Below, in pieces: positions 19,604 to 28,763 of a stretch of DNA of 64,000 bases (position 1 is the stretch's first letter; every line of letters begins with the position of its first letter). A program made the position numbers and the translations under genes. The stretch is from the NCBI RefSeq assembly GCF_030294945.1, contig NZ_AP018448.1:7722501-7786500 (forward strand), in the 5' to 3' direction. Below the pieces are notes generated by a model, which was given only the letters and a program-made list of their open reading frames with translations, had not been told where the DNA came from and did no database searches. The DNA comes from Streptomyces graminofaciens (lineage in GTDB: Bacteria; Actinomycetota; Actinomycetes; Streptomycetales; Streptomycetaceae).

Positions 19604-20596
19604 ATGTCGACGTACGGATCCTTCCCCGGTACGCGGCCGCGGCGGCTGCGTGTCTCTCCTGCTATGCGGCGCATGGTCGCCGAGACCCGGCTGCACCCGG
19701 CCGACTTCATCCTGCCCGCGTTCGTGCGGGAGGGAGTGAGTGAGCCGGTGCCGATCGCCGCCATGCCGGGCGTGGTGCAGCACACCCGGGACAGTCTCAA
19801 GAAGGCCGCCGTGGAGGCCGTCGAGGCCGGGGTGTCCGGGATCATGCTGTTCGGGGTGCCGGAGGAGGCCAAGAAGGACGCTCTCGGGACGCCGGGTACC
19901 GATCCGGACGGGATTCTGCAGGTCGCCCTTCGGGATGTGCGCGCCGAGGTCGGGGACGAGCTGCTCGTCATGTCCGACCTCTGTCTCGACGAGACCACCG
20001 ATCATGGGCATTGCGGGGTGCTCGACGAGCAGGGGCGTGTGGACAATGACGCGACCCTGGAGCGGTATGCCGAGATGGCTCAGGTGCAGGCCGACGCCGG
20101 TGCGCATGTAGTCGGGCCCAGCGGGATGATGGACGGGCAGATCGGGGTCGTCCGGGACGCGCTCGATCAGATCGGGCGCGAGGACGTGGCCATCCTCGCC
20201 TACACCGCCAAGTACGCCTCCGCCTTCTACGGGCCTTTCCGTGAGGCTGTCGCCTCGTCGCTCGAGGGGGACCGGAAGACCTATCAGCAGGACCCGGCCA
20301 ACGTCCGGGAGTCCCTGCGCGAGCTCGCCCTCGATCTGGCGGAGGGCGCCGACATGGTGATGGTCAAGCCCGCCGGTCCCTACCTCGACATCCTGGCGCG
20401 GGTCGCCGACTCGGTGGACGTGCCCGTCGCCGCGTACCAGATCTCCGGTGAGTACTCGATGGTCGAGGCCGCCGCCGAGAAGGGGTGGATCGACCGGGAG
20501 CGGGCGATCCTGGAGACGCTGACCGGCATCAAGCGGGCCGGGGCGCGGAACATCCTCACGTACTGGGCCGTCGAGGCCGCGCGGATGGTGCGCTGA
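19604..20596 (+). CDS. hemB: Delta-aminolevulinic acid dehydratase (porphobilinogen synthase)
   Basis: Condenses two 5-aminolevulinates to porphobilinogen. 330 residues, standard. The two active-site lysines are in [15 protein letters not shown] and [13 protein letters not shown]; the latter forms the Schiff base. The metal-site segment reads [14 protein letters not shown], keeping the outer two cysteines of the zinc triad but with Asp at the middle position. It is separated from hemD by a terminator and 195 nt containing a partial dispersed repeat, so it has its own promoter. Confidence 0.96.
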   Translation: MSTYGSFPGTRPRRLRVSPAMRRMVAETRLHPADFILPAFVREGVSEPVPIAAMPGVVQHTRDSLKKAAVEAVEAGVSGIMLFGVPEEAKKDALGTPGTDPDGILQVALRDVRAEVGDELLVMSDLCLDETTDHGHCGVLDEQGRVDNDATLERYAEMAQVQADAGAHVVGPSGMMDGQIGVVRDALDQIGREDVAILAYTAKYASAFYGPFREAVASSLEGDRKTYQQDPANVRESLRELALDLAEGADMVMVKPAGPYLDILARVADSVDVPVAAYQISGEYSMVEAAAEKGWIDRERAILETLTGIKRAGARNILTYWAVEAARMVR

Positions 20597-20630
20597 GGCC
20601 GGCCGGCCGGGCCCACCCGACCAACCCCAC

Positions 20631-20777
20631 CTAGCGGGGCGCCTGCCGCGGCGAGGGCGAGATCGTCGTCGACTTCGACGACGGGCCCTCGTCGCGCAGG
20701 CCCTCTCCGTTTCTGCATGCCGTGAGGGTGAGTGCCGTCAGGGCGATGAGGACGGCCGAGATGAGGCGGGTGGGCAT
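20631..20777 (-). CDS. Small lipoprotein
   Basis: 48 residues: MPTRL, hydrophobic ISAVLIALTALTL, lipobox LTAC, then a short hydrophilic Ser/Pro tail. A type II signal peptide with a roughly 29-residue mature peptide anchored outside the membrane. ATG 20777 is chosen because AAAGG lies upstream and the signal peptide starts immediately. It converges on hemB with a 34-nt gap. No function is inferable. Confidence 0.6.
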   Translation of the reverse strand: MPTRLISAVLIALTALTLTACRNGEGLRDEGPSSKSTTISPSPRQAPR

Positions 20778-20958
20778 GGGTGGCCTTTCGATGCCGTTGG
20801 GGCGGATCGTTGGCCACAGCTTGGGCGGTGAGTGGTCCCGTACGCCATGGATCTCGGGGGATGTGGGACGCCGATGCGGTGGGATGGGTGTTGACCTGCG
20901 CAAACGGCGTCCCAGGTGTGGACGGTACGGGACGGTCGGGAGCGGCGTGGGACCCGGC

Positions 20959-21207
20959 TCACTGGATCGGTGAGTCGGGCGGGGGGAGTTGGATGGTGCG
21001 GTCCCGGTCGACGGAGTCGACGCCGTCGATCGCCTGGAGGGTCGGGATCCGGTCCTCGGCGACTGTTCCCGAGAGTGTTCCTACGATCGGCTGTTCGGCC
21101 GTGACCTCCAGCCCGGCCCTGCGCAGTGCCTCTACGACTTCCGCGAACCGGTCGGGGTCGACCGAGAGGATGACCCCGACCGGCTCGGATGCGGATGACT
21201 CGCTCAC
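20959..21207 (-). CDS. Inhibitor-I9/propeptide-like small protein
   Basis: 82 residues: GVILSVDPDRFAEVVEALRRAGL, then QPIVGTLSGTV, then IPTLQAIDGVDSVDRDRTIQL. The beta-alpha-beta-beta-alpha-beta pattern and the ending on a strand that leads to a Pro-rich tail resemble the I9 subtilisin propeptide. Relatives are often mis-labelled ketohydroxyglutarate aldolase. Its start overlaps the stop of the S8 protease by 4 nt, so they are co-translated. Likely a chaperone or inhibitor of that protease (inference). Confidence 0.7.
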   Translation of the reverse strand: MSESSASEPVGVILSVDPDRFAEVVEALRRAGLEVTAEQPIVGTLSGTVAEDRIPTLQAIDGVDSVDRDRTIQLPPPDSPIQ

Positions 21208-22538
21208 GGGGCCTGGAGGATGCCCGCGCCGACGTCCCTGACCGGCTGTGTCATCGGGAACGCACTGGCCTTCAGCGTGGCCATGAGCTGGGCAGCGGTG
21301 GCGCTCGGGTTCGCCTGGGCGAGCAGTGCGATGACACCCGCGACGTGCGGGGTGGCCATGCTGGTGCCGCTCAGGACGCGGTACCCGTTGCCGGGGGCGG
21401 CCGAGTGCACGTCCCTGCCGGGCGCGGCGATGTTGATCTCGCCGCCCTGGTCGTTGATGCCGCCGTTGGAGAAGAACGACGGGTTGAGCGCCTTGTCCAG
21501 CGACGCCACCGCGAGGATGGAGGGGCAGTTCGCGGGTCGGCTGACCGGGACGACGGAGCCCGGGCGCATGCTGTCGTTGCCCGCGGCGGCGACGATCACC
21601 GTCCCGAGCTGAAGCGCGCGCTTGGCCAGGTTCTCGTACGTCTGCGGGAAGAGCTCACCCGGCCGGACCCGGGCGCCGAGCGACATGGAGATCACCTTCG
21701 CGCCGCTGGCGATGGCCCAGGCCATGCCCGCCAGGATCTGGCCGTCGCTGCCGCTGCCCGCGTTGTTGAGCACCTTGGCCGCGAGGATCTGCGCTTCGGG
21801 CGCCACACCGTAGCGAGGGCCCTGCCTGGGCTTGGCCGAACCGGCGGCGGTGCCGATGCAGTGCGTGCCGTGGCCGTTGCCGTCCTGGACAGCCTCGCCC
21901 GGTACGAAGGAGGCCGTCGCCGTGATCCGTCCGGCGAAGTCCGCGTGACTGGTGTCCACGCCGGTGTCGAGGACAGCGATCTTCACACCCTTGCCGGTCA
22001 GGGCGGACAGGTTGGCCCGAATCGCCTGGAGGCCCCAGGTCCAGGCCTTCTCGTGCCAGGCGGGGCCCTGGCCGATGGCGATCTCGGCCTCGGTGTGGCG
22101 GCTGACCACGTCCTCGTCGCTGCGGTAGGACGGGAAGAACTCGGTGGGCGCCTGGTGCGGGGCGGTGATCGGCATGGCGTAGACCATGCGCTCCGGCTCG
22201 GCGGCGATGATCGAGGACTCCGCCTCGGCCGTGGTCACCAGCGCGTGGCGCTGGTCGGGCCGCACCTCGACGACGGCGGCGGCGAGGTCCTCGAAGAGCA
22301 CCGATACGTCAGGGCGCTCCAGGAGTTCGGTGATGTTCTCGATGTCGGTACCGCGGACACGTTCGACAGACGCGATGTCGGCGTTGGCACGCAGTGCGTT
22401 CAGGCCGCTCTCCTGGTTGCTCGGGTCGAGCAGGACCACGTACCGACCGGTGTACTCCGAGTTTTGACCCGTGAGGGGGCCACTGGGCCGGTCGGGCTGC
22501 TCGCCGTAGGCACGCCTGTCCATGGGTCCGTTCGCCAT
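21204..22538 (-). CDS. S8 family serine peptidase (subtilase) without signal peptide
   Basis: 444 residues. About 170 N-terminal residues of unclear fold precede a subtilisin domain with the triad Asp in AVLDTGVD, His in GNGHGTHCIGT and Ser in LSGTSMATPHVAG; AAAGND holds the oxyanion Asn. No signal peptide or hydrophobic leader is visible at the N-terminus (MANGPMDRRAYGEQPD), so it is cytoplasmic or exported by another route. CAGGAAATTC precedes ATG 22538. It is coupled to the I9-like gene downstream and divergent from a DUF574 gene. Confidence 0.9.
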   Translation of the reverse strand: MANGPMDRRAYGEQPDRPSGPLTGQNSEYTGRYVVLLDPSNQESGLNALRANADIASVERVRGTDIENITELLERPDVSVLFEDLAAAVVEVRPDQRHALVTTAEAESSIIAAEPERMVYAMPITAPHQAPTEFFPSYRSDEDVVSRHTEAEIAIGQGPAWHEKAWTWGLQAIRANLSALTGKGVKIAVLDTGVDTSHADFAGRITATASFVPGEAVQDGNGHGTHCIGTAAGSAKPRQGPRYGVAPEAQILAAKVLNNAGSGSDGQILAGMAWAIASGAKVISMSLGARVRPGELFPQTYENLAKRALQLGTVIVAAAGNDSMRPGSVVPVSRPANCPSILAVASLDKALNPSFFSNGGINDQGGEINIAAPGRDVHSAAPGNGYRVLSGTSMATPHVAGVIALLAQANPSATAAQLMATLKASAFPMTQPVRDVGAGILQAP

Positions 22539-22788
22539 TGAATTTCCTGCTTTCTCTGTGCTTCCCCCGAGGGTCAGTGGACTTCGCGTCGACGCGTGGC
22601 GCCGTCACCGACTGGGTGCGGCGCCTCGAACACCGTCGCACTGTGTGTGGGTACCTGCAACACAGAGCAACCAGCGGTGGAGGCGTGCGGGGCCGCCGGT
22701 GTCCCCGGCAGCAACCGGGCGTCATCAACTCCCGCCAGGAGTTAGGTTGTTGTCAATTGAAGGATGTGACTCTCCAGGGAGAGGCTTT

Positions 22789-23688
22789 ATGGCCGGTGAC
22801 GCGCTCAGCCAGGACCCCGCCGTGCTGCGGAACAGGATCGACACCACCAAGGCGCACCCGGCACGCGTCTACGACGTCTTCCTCGGCGGCAAGGACAACT
22901 ACCCGGTGGACCGGGAGACCGCGGCCGCCGGGCTCGCGGCCAATCCGCGCGGCTATCTCGACGTCCGGCACAACCGGGACTTCATGCGGCGCGCGGTGAC
23001 GACCCTGACCCGCGACGGCATCCGCCAGTTCCTGGACATCGGCACCGGACTGCCCACGGCAGAGAACGTGCACCAGATCGCCCAGCGCATCACCCCGGAC
23101 TCCCGGGTCGTCTACGTCGACAACGACCCGGTGGTGCTCGCCCATGCGCGCGCCCTGCTCACCAGCGGGCCCGAGGGTGTCATCGACTACATCGACGCCG
23201 ACCTGACGGCACCGGCGCAGATCCTCGAAGAGGCCGCCAAGACCCTGGACTTCGACCAGCCGATCGCGCTGTGCCTCGTGGCCGTCCTGCACTTCATCGA
23301 GGACGAGCGGGCCTACCCGGTGGTGAAGGAGCTCATCGACGCGCTGCCCGCCGGCAGTCGGCTCGTGCTCAGCCATCTCACCGAGGACCTCAACCCGGCG
23401 AAGATCCGCGCGGTCCAGGAGACCTACACCAAGCGGGGCTTCACCTTCGTGCTGCGCTCCAAGGACGAGGTCGCCCGGTTCTTCGAGCAGAGCGACCTCG
23501 TGGTGGACGAGCCGGGTGTCGTACCCGCCCACCACTGGCGGTTCGAGGAGGGCGCGCCCGCGCCCGAGGGCATCGAGACCGAGCGGTTCGAGGCGCTCGA
23601 CGACATCGAGAAGGTGCGCTACCGCGACATCAACGACGTGACGGACGCCGACATCAACGTGTACACGGCCACCGGCCGCAAGGTCTGA
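22789..23688 (+). CDS. SAM-dependent methyltransferase, DUF574 family
   Basis: 299 residues. N-terminal TTKAHPARVYDVFLGGKDNY is the signature of the Streptomyces-expanded DUF574 (Methyltransf_19) family. The SAM motif is FLDIGTGLPTAENVH, followed by VVYVDNDPVVL and IDADLTAP. Substrates of the family are largely unknown; paralogues sit near regulatory and protease loci. ATG 22789 follows CAGGGAGAGG. An extension to 22522 would cross the divergent promoter region and is rejected. Confidence 0.88.
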   Translation: MAGDALSQDPAVLRNRIDTTKAHPARVYDVFLGGKDNYPVDRETAAAGLAANPRGYLDVRHNRDFMRRAVTTLTRDGIRQFLDIGTGLPTAENVHQIAQRITPDSRVVYVDNDPVVLAHARALLTSGPEGVIDYIDADLTAPAQILEEAAKTLDFDQPIALCLVAVLHFIEDERAYPVVKELIDALPAGSRLVLSHLTEDLNPAKIRAVQETYTKRGFTFVLRSKDEVARFFEQSDLVVDEPGVVPAHHWRFEEGAPAPEGIETERFEALDDIEKVRYRDINDVTDADINVYTATGRKV

Positions 23689-23703
23689 GGCCCCTGAAGC
23701 CGC

Positions 23704-24636
23704 TCACCCCGTCCCGAACCAGGTCTCGGCGAGTGTGTCGAGGTCGTGGCGTGGCGGGGCGGGCAGGCTGCGCAGATACCAGTGCAGGTCGCTGTAGACG
23801 TGCAACAGCGTGTACGCCATCAGCTCGCGCGGCGCGAACGGGGCCTGGCCGTACGCCTCGTAGAACCGTTTGAGCAGTCGGGGGTCGGCGCGGGTCAGGA
23901 ACAGGCCGACGCTCACGAAGTCGTACGCCGGGTCGCCGATCATCGCCGGCTCGAAGTCGAACAGGCCGGTCAGGCGCCACTCGTCGTGCGGGTCGACGGT
24001 GAGGTGCTCACGCATGAACTCCGTGTGCAGCAGCACGGGTCGGCGGGGCTCGACGGGGAGCGGGACGGAGCGCAGGAAGTCCGGGATCTGTTCCAGCCAG
24101 GGCGATGTGAGGCCGCCGATCTGCTGCTGTTCGACCGCGGCCGAGCGCTGTGCGGCCATGAACCGGTTCCAGTTCGGCGGGCCGACGAAGCCGGCCACCG
24201 GCCCCGGGTCCAGGGCGTGCAGCTCGGCGAGGGTCTCGGCCGCCTCCTCGACGATCCGGTCCCGGACCGCCCCCGGGATTCGGGGCCAGGCCTCCTCCAG
24301 GCCCTCGCCGGGGAGTTTGGACATCAGCACATACCGCCAGCCGTTCTTGTACTGGTCGGCGGCGTGCAACCTGGGTGTGGGGACGGGGAGTCTGTCCCAC
24401 AGGTGGGACAACAGCCGGGCCTCACGGACGGCCTCGGCCGCCTCGAAACCCGGATAGAGCTTCAGTACGAGGGCGTCACCGACGGCGTACACCGGCAGCG
24501 AGCCCTCGGGAAAACGCACGATTCGCGCACCTTCCAGTCCGAGCTGACCGCAGAGATCCTGGGCAGCCGGCCTCAGTAGCGCCTCGTCTCCGACGACTTC
24601 TTCCAATTCGTCGTTCGTGTCCACGCTGGGCAGCAT
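23704..24636 (-). CDS. APH/choline-kinase-fold phosphotransferase family protein
   Basis: 310 residues. N-lobe: GDALVLKLYPGF (Lys of the ATP site) and Glu in AVREARLL. C-lobe: the catalytic loop reads LLHTEFMREHLTV and the metal site FDFEPAMIGDPAYD. In aminoglycoside phosphotransferases the loop is HxDxxxxN; here Glu replaces the catalytic Asp and His the Asn. The Asp of the second motif is kept. It may be a divergent kinase or a pseudokinase. It converges on the DUF574 gene with a 15-nt gap. Resistance function should not be assumed. Confidence 0.82.
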   Translation of the reverse strand: MLPSVDTNDELEEVVGDEALLRPAAQDLCGQLGLEGARIVRFPEGSLPVYAVGDALVLKLYPGFEAAEAVREARLLSHLWDRLPVPTPRLHAADQYKNGWRYVLMSKLPGEGLEEAWPRIPGAVRDRIVEEAAETLAELHALDPGPVAGFVGPPNWNRFMAAQRSAAVEQQQIGGLTSPWLEQIPDFLRSVPLPVEPRRPVLLHTEFMREHLTVDPHDEWRLTGLFDFEPAMIGDPAYDFVSVGLFLTRADPRLLKRFYEAYGQAPFAPRELMAYTLLHVYSDLHWYLRSLPAPPRHDLDTLAETWFGTG

Positions 24637-24776
24637 GCGCGCAGCCTAGGGGGTACGGGAGCGGGTCCGCATCGCGGAAAGGGAGGGTGTAGGGGGCACG
24701 TATCTCTCTAGGGTGGGGTGGTGAGTCCGAGTCGGGGCGGGGGCGTGCCGTCCATGAGCGTCGAAGGAGCGGTGTG

Positions 24777-26135
24777 ATGAACGGCGTGGATGTGGCCGAG
24801 GCCGGGGCGGGTGCCGGGACAGAAGCCGAGATGGGCGCGGGGGTCGGGGCTTCCCAGGGGGTTCGGGCGGAGGCCGGGGAGGGGGTGGCGGACGGTGTTC
24901 CGGAGGGGGCCCAGGGAGCTGTGGCGGGTGTGGGCGCCCCGGAAATCGTGGAGCCGCCGGCCCTCGCAGGGCGCGTCGCCGCCGTCGGAGGTTCCCCCGT
25001 TCGGGACATCCTCGCCGTCACCGCGCGGCCCGAAGTCGTCAACTTCGCGGGTGGGTTGCCCGCTCCCGAGCTGTTCGACGCCGAGGGCGTCGCGGCCGCG
25101 TTCCGCGATGTGCTCGCCGACTCGGCAGGGCGGGCGCTGCAGTACGCGACCACGGAGGGCGAACCGGTGCTCCGCGAGGCGCTCGCGGCGCGATACGCGG
25201 CGCGGGGGCTGCCGACCGGCGCGGACGATCTGCTCGTCACCACCGGTTCACAGCAGGCGCTGTCGCTGCTCGCCACGGCTCTGCTGGAGCCCGGGGACGT
25301 CGTGCTGGTCGAGGACCCCTGCTATCTGGCGGCACTCCAGGCGTTCCGCTTCGCGGGGGCGCAAGTGGTGGCCGTGCCCGGCGACGCGGACGGGCTAAAC
25401 CCGGCCGTGCTGGAGGAACTGGTCGTACGGCTGCGGCCCAAGTTCCTCTACACCGTGCCCACCTTCCAGAACCCGACCGGGCGCACCCTGCCGGTCGGGC
25501 GCCGCGCCGCCGTCGCCTCCGTCGCGGCCCGGCACGGACTGTGGATCGTCGAGGACGACCCGTACGGCGAACTCCGCTTCGAGGGTGAGCGGGTGCCGTG
25601 GATCGCCTCCTGCCCCGGCGCCGAGGACCGGACCGTCCTGCTGGGCTCCTTCTCCAAGGTGATGGCACCCGGGCTGCGGCTGGGCTGGCTGCGGGCGCCG
25701 GCCGCGTTGCGTCGGGCGTGTGTGGTCGCCAAGCAGGCGGCCGATCTGCATACGCCGACCGTCAACCAGCTCGCCGCGGCGCGGTACTTGGCCGACCGTG
25801 ATCTCGATGCGCATGTGGGCCGGGTCGCTGCGGTGTACCGCGAGCGACGGGACGCCATGCTCGCCGGCCTGGCTGACGCCCTTCCCGCCGGGTCCGTCTG
25901 GAGCCGGCCCGAGGGTGGCATGTTTCTCTGGGTTCGGCTGCCGTCGTCGTACGACACCACGGGGTTGCTGCCGCGCGTGGTCGAGCAGGGTGTGGCGTAT
26001 GTGCCGGGGGCGCCCTTCTACGCGGGGGAGCCGGAGCGGTCGGCGTTGCGGCTGTGCTTTGTCACTCAGTCGCCGGGGGAGATCCGGGAGGGGCTGCGTC
26101 GGTTGGGGAAGGGGTTGGGGGACGGGGTGGTCTGA
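24777..26135 (+). CDS. PLP-dependent aminotransferase (2-aminoadipate/MocR-type, no HTH)
   Basis: 452 residues. The first 55 are Gly/Ala/Glu-rich low complexity. The class I/II aminotransferase domain follows: NFAGGLPAPELFD, LLVTTGSQQALSL, PTFQNPTGR, VEDDPYGELRF and the PLP lysine in GSFSKVMAPGLRLGW. It resembles 2-aminoadipate transaminase and the catalytic half of MocR regulators, but lacks a GntR HTH. ATG 24777 has AAGGAG 8 nt upstream; GTG 24774 is possible. The dispersed repeat follows the stop. Confidence 0.87.
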   Translation: MNGVDVAEAGAGAGTEAEMGAGVGASQGVRAEAGEGVADGVPEGAQGAVAGVGAPEIVEPPALAGRVAAVGGSPVRDILAVTARPEVVNFAGGLPAPELFDAEGVAAAFRDVLADSAGRALQYATTEGEPVLREALAARYAARGLPTGADDLLVTTGSQQALSLLATALLEPGDVVLVEDPCYLAALQAFRFAGAQVVAVPGDADGLNPAVLEELVVRLRPKFLYTVPTFQNPTGRTLPVGRRAAVASVAARHGLWIVEDDPYGELRFEGERVPWIASCPGAEDRTVLLGSFSKVMAPGLRLGWLRAPAALRRACVVAKQAADLHTPTVNQLAAARYLADRDLDAHVGRVAAVYRERRDAMLAGLADALPAGSVWSRPEGGMFLWVRLPSSYDTTGLLPRVVEQGVAYVPGAPFYAGEPERSALRLCFVTQSPGEIREGLRRLGKGLGDGVV

Positions 26136-26137
26136 TC

Positions 26138-26330
26138 GGGGGGTTTCGCCCCCGCCGCCCCTACCCGTCCCGTCCTTCAGGGGCTGTCGCCCCTTCGACT
26201 CCGCATGCTGCGCTCGAGAGCTCGGGGGGTCCGGGTTCGTCGGCGGGTGCGGGGTCGTTGTGGTTGCTCGCGCCCACGCGGCGGAGCCGCATATCGACAC
26301 AGCCCCGCGCCCCTTACGGGGGGCGCGGTC
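26138..26330. repeat. Composite dispersed repeat (families 1 and 2)
   Basis: 26138-26235 matches 5551-5645. 26255-26330, containing CGCCCACGCGGCGGAGCCGC and a CCGCGCCCC/GGGGCGCGG hairpin, matches 45588-45665 and, inverted, 58425-58505. It separates convergent genes and its last hairpin can terminate both. Confidence 0.8.
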
Positions 26331-27117
26331 AGTCCCACCAGAAGGACCAGGTGCGTGCGCCGGGCAGGGTCTTGGCGTATGCCGCCAGGGAGCCGTCTTC
26401 CGTGCCCTGCCAGATGTTGTCGGGGCAGAACGCGAAGTGTTCGGCGGCCACCGACTCCGCCTCCGAGTCGGTGGTGGGCGGGGCCGCCACCGAGACGGTC
26501 AGTTGGTCGAAGGTGAGCGAGACGACCCGTATGCCGAAGCGGTCCTCCCAGGAGCGCAGGACCGCGCAGAGGCGGGCCACGTCGTTCTCGTGGTTCATCG
26601 GGCCCGTCCAGCCGATGGCCGCCGGGATGTCCGCGCTGCGGCGGGCCGGGACCAGGGCGAGCCGGGGCTCCTTCAGCCGGGCGGAGTCGGCCGCCAGGGT
26701 GTCGGCGGTCTCGGCGGCCAGGGCGTCCGGGTCGGCCGTGGGCTCCGGGGAGTCCGCGAGGCCCGGCCAGTCGGGCTCCTCCGCGCACTCGGTCCAGGAC
26801 TCGGCGAGCACCTCCTCGGCGTCGTGGTCACCCGGATACGACGCCTCGTCCGGCATCAGCTCCCAGCCCTCCGGGCCGCCCTGGCTGCCGAGGTCCACCA
26901 GGACCGGGAGCAGCCCCGCCGTGCGCCGCGCGGGCAGGACGGCCGACCAGGCACCGGGCGCGGCCGGCTCGTCGGCGTGCCACAGCAGCGGCTCGGGCCA
27001 CCGGCCCTCGTCCGTCGTGTCCACCAGCCGCCCGGCCGGCAGCGGGAGGTCCAGGCCGAGGGTGCGGCCGCTCGGGTCGTCCGCCAGCCCGGGCAGCGGA
27101 TTGGGAAGTGTCGCCAT
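26329..27117 (-). CDS. DUF4253 domain-containing protein, copy 1
   Basis: 262 residues, soluble and acidic. The C-terminal half carries the DUF4253 blocks: RSADIPAAIGWTGP, ARLCAVLRSWEDRFGIRVV, LTVSVAAPP, EHFAFCPDNIWQG and terminal WSFWWD. Biochemical role unknown. It forms a divergent pair with the secreted-protein gene 151 nt away, and the whole pair is repeated at 28038-29631. ATG 27117 is the start where both paralogues begin the same way (GGCATGACG/GCG context). Confidence 0.85.
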   Translation of the reverse strand: MATLPNPLPGLADDPSGRTLGLDLPLPAGRLVDTTDEGRWPEPLLWHADEPAAPGAWSAVLPARRTAGLLPVLVDLGSQGGPEGWELMPDEASYPGDHDAEEVLAESWTECAEEPDWPGLADSPEPTADPDALAAETADTLAADSARLKEPRLALVPARRSADIPAAIGWTGPMNHENDVARLCAVLRSWEDRFGIRVVSLTFDQLTVSVAAPPTTDSEAESVAAEHFAFCPDNIWQGTEDGSLAAYAKTLPGARTWSFWWD

Positions 27118-27268
27118 GCCGGTGACTGTAGGGGGTGGTACTGACAGCCGAGCGCCCACATTGCCTCACCGGGCACTGCCCGAAGAGACAATGTCCGTCA
27201 ACTCCCATGAAAAATAGGCTCGTTGCGCACCCGCCCCACTCCATGATCACTCGGAAGGCACCTTCACC
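27118..27268. promoter_or_regulatory. Divergent promoter region, copy 1
   Basis: Shares long blocks with 28764-28938: GCCGGTGACTGTAGGG beside the minus-strand start, GGGCACTGCCCGAAGAGAC in the middle, AAAAATAGGCTCGTTGCGCA, and TCGGAAGGCACCTTCACC before the plus-strand start. TAGGCT is a plausible -10 of the secreted-protein gene. Confidence 0.65.
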
Positions 27269-27988
27269 ATGCGCACACTCACCGCCGCCCGCACCGCCAC
27301 CCTCGCCGCCGTCGCCGGTGCGGTGCTGTTCACCGGTGTCGCCGCCCAGGGCACCGCCGTGGCCGCTCCGCAGGCCCCCAAGGACAAGCTGACCGTGGCC
27401 GGTTACCGGGCCTTTCTGAAGAGCAAGGACGTCAAAACGCTCAAGGCGTTCGACAAGCTGCCCAAGGTCAAGCAGCAGAAGTTCGTCGGCTATCTGCAGA
27501 ACCGGGCCGTCACCAAGGCGTTCGCCGTCACCGTCGGCGGCACGCTGGGCAAGAGCGGGCACAAGGAGGTGGCGTACAACCCCGACATCCGCTTCGTGGG
27601 AGACGTCAGGACCACGTACCCCGAGGGCGATCACGGCATCCACGACATCACCGTGAACTTCACCGCCACCGAGCGGATCTACAACATCCCGGTCGTCACC
27701 CAGAGGACCACGCTCTCCTACCGGTTCGAGGACTTCCGTCCCCAGCCCCAGATCACCGGCAAGCCGAAGGTCAAGAGCTCGGTCACCAACCTCAACGCCG
27801 CCTTCGCCGTCGGCGCGTCGAACGGCACCGCCGTCGTCAAGGGCAAGAAGACCGTCGTCGCCGGCCTCACCTGGAACACCACCCCGCTGTACAAGTCCGC
27901 CGGCAGCGGCGCCGTCGCCAAGCGGCAGACCATCACCGGCTCCCACGGCGCCACCGAGAAGTTCACCGCCGTACTCGCCAAGGGCTGA
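27269..27988 (+). CDS. Secreted protein of unknown function, copy 1
   Basis: 239 residues. Signal peptide: MRTLTAARTATLAAVAGAVL onward to a likely cleavage in GTAVAAPQA (about residue 33). The mature part starts with a Lys-rich helical segment (DKLTVAGYRAFLKSKDVKTL) and continues with a beta-rich region with two repeats of SVTNLN..AFAV and PLYKSAG type blocks near the end. No known domain recognised. Paralogue at 28939-29631 has a nearly identical N-terminal 90 residues and a much more diverged C-terminal part. AAGGCACC acts as ribosome-binding site. Confidence 0.78.
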   Translation: MRTLTAARTATLAAVAGAVLFTGVAAQGTAVAAPQAPKDKLTVAGYRAFLKSKDVKTLKAFDKLPKVKQQKFVGYLQNRAVTKAFAVTVGGTLGKSGHKEVAYNPDIRFVGDVRTTYPEGDHGIHDITVNFTATERIYNIPVVTQRTTLSYRFEDFRPQPQITGKPKVKSSVTNLNAAFAVGASNGTAVVKGKKTVVAGLTWNTTPLYKSAGSGAVAKRQTITGSHGATEKFTAVLAKG

Positions 27989-28037
27989 GCCGGCAGACGG
28001 GAACCTGACGACAGGCCCTAGACGGGAGAGGGCCTGC

Positions 28038-28763
28038 TCAGTCCCACCAGAACGCCCAGATCGACTTGCCGAGCAGTTCCTCCTCCGCGTACCCGCCGAG
28101 TGATTCGCCGCCCTGCACGACGCCCGGGCAGAAGGCGTAGTGCTCGACCGCGATCGCCTCCGCCTGCGCCCGGGTGCGGGGCGGGGCGGCCACGGAGACG
28201 ACGAGCATGTCGTAGGAGAGGGCGACGACCCGTATGCCGAAGCGGTCCTCCCAGGAGCGCAGGACCGCGCAGAGGCGGGCCACGTCTCTCTCGTGGTGCA
28301 CCGGGCCCGTCCAGCCGATCGCCGCCGGGACGTCCGCGCTGCGGCCCGTCGGGACGAGGGCCAGGCGCGGGTCCTTCAGCCAGGTCCGCCAGTGGCCGTC
28401 GGCCAGCAGGGAGTCGGCGACCTCGGCGGCGCGGGCGTCCGGATCGGCGTCGAGGACTCCGGCCGGGGCGAGCCCCGGCCAGCCCGGCCCGAAGGGGGCG
28501 AGCACCTCGGCGTACCACTCGGGGTCCTCGGCCACCTCGTCCTCGTCGGGCCAGAAGCCGGCGAGGACCTCCTCGGCGTCGTGATCCCCGGGCCGTGACA
28601 CGCGCCCGGGGTCCAGACGCCACTGCTCCGGCCCGCTCTCGTGGGCGTCGCCTCCCGTCTTCACGATCAGCGGACGCGGCCCAGCCGTCCGCCGCGCCCA
28701 GTCGCCGGGCACGGCGGTCGTCGTGTCCGCGTACGACAGCGGCGGATGAGGGGACTTCGTCAT
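28038..28763 (-). CDS. DUF4253 domain-containing protein, copy 2
   Basis: 241 residues, paralogue of the gene at 26329-27117. Conserved blocks: RSADVPAAIGWTGP, VARLCAVLRSWEDRFGIRVV, VSVAAPPRT, EHYAFCPG and terminal IWAFWWD. The N-terminal half is shorter and diverged (TKSPHPPLSYADTTT). Starts at ATG 28763, in the same CCGGCATGAC context as copy 1. Function unknown. Confidence 0.84.
   Translation of the reverse strand: MTKSPHPPLSYADTTTAVPGDWARRTAGPRPLIVKTGGDAHESGPEQWRLDPGRVSRPGDHDAEEVLAGFWPDEDEVAEDPEWYAEVLAPFGPGWPGLAPAGVLDADPDARAAEVADSLLADGHWRTWLKDPRLALVPTGRSADVPAAIGWTGPVHHERDVARLCAVLRSWEDRFGIRVVALSYDMLVVSVAAPPRTRAQAEAIAVEHYAFCPGVVQGGESLGGYAEEELLGKSIWAFWWD

Noticed and set aside
17966..20107. 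713-codon minus-strand ORF opposite hemD-hemB
   Set aside because: Shadow of well-identified genes on the plus strand.
23704..24636. Aminoglycoside resistance gene
   Set aside because: Only the fold matches; the catalytic loop is changed and there is no resistance-type context.
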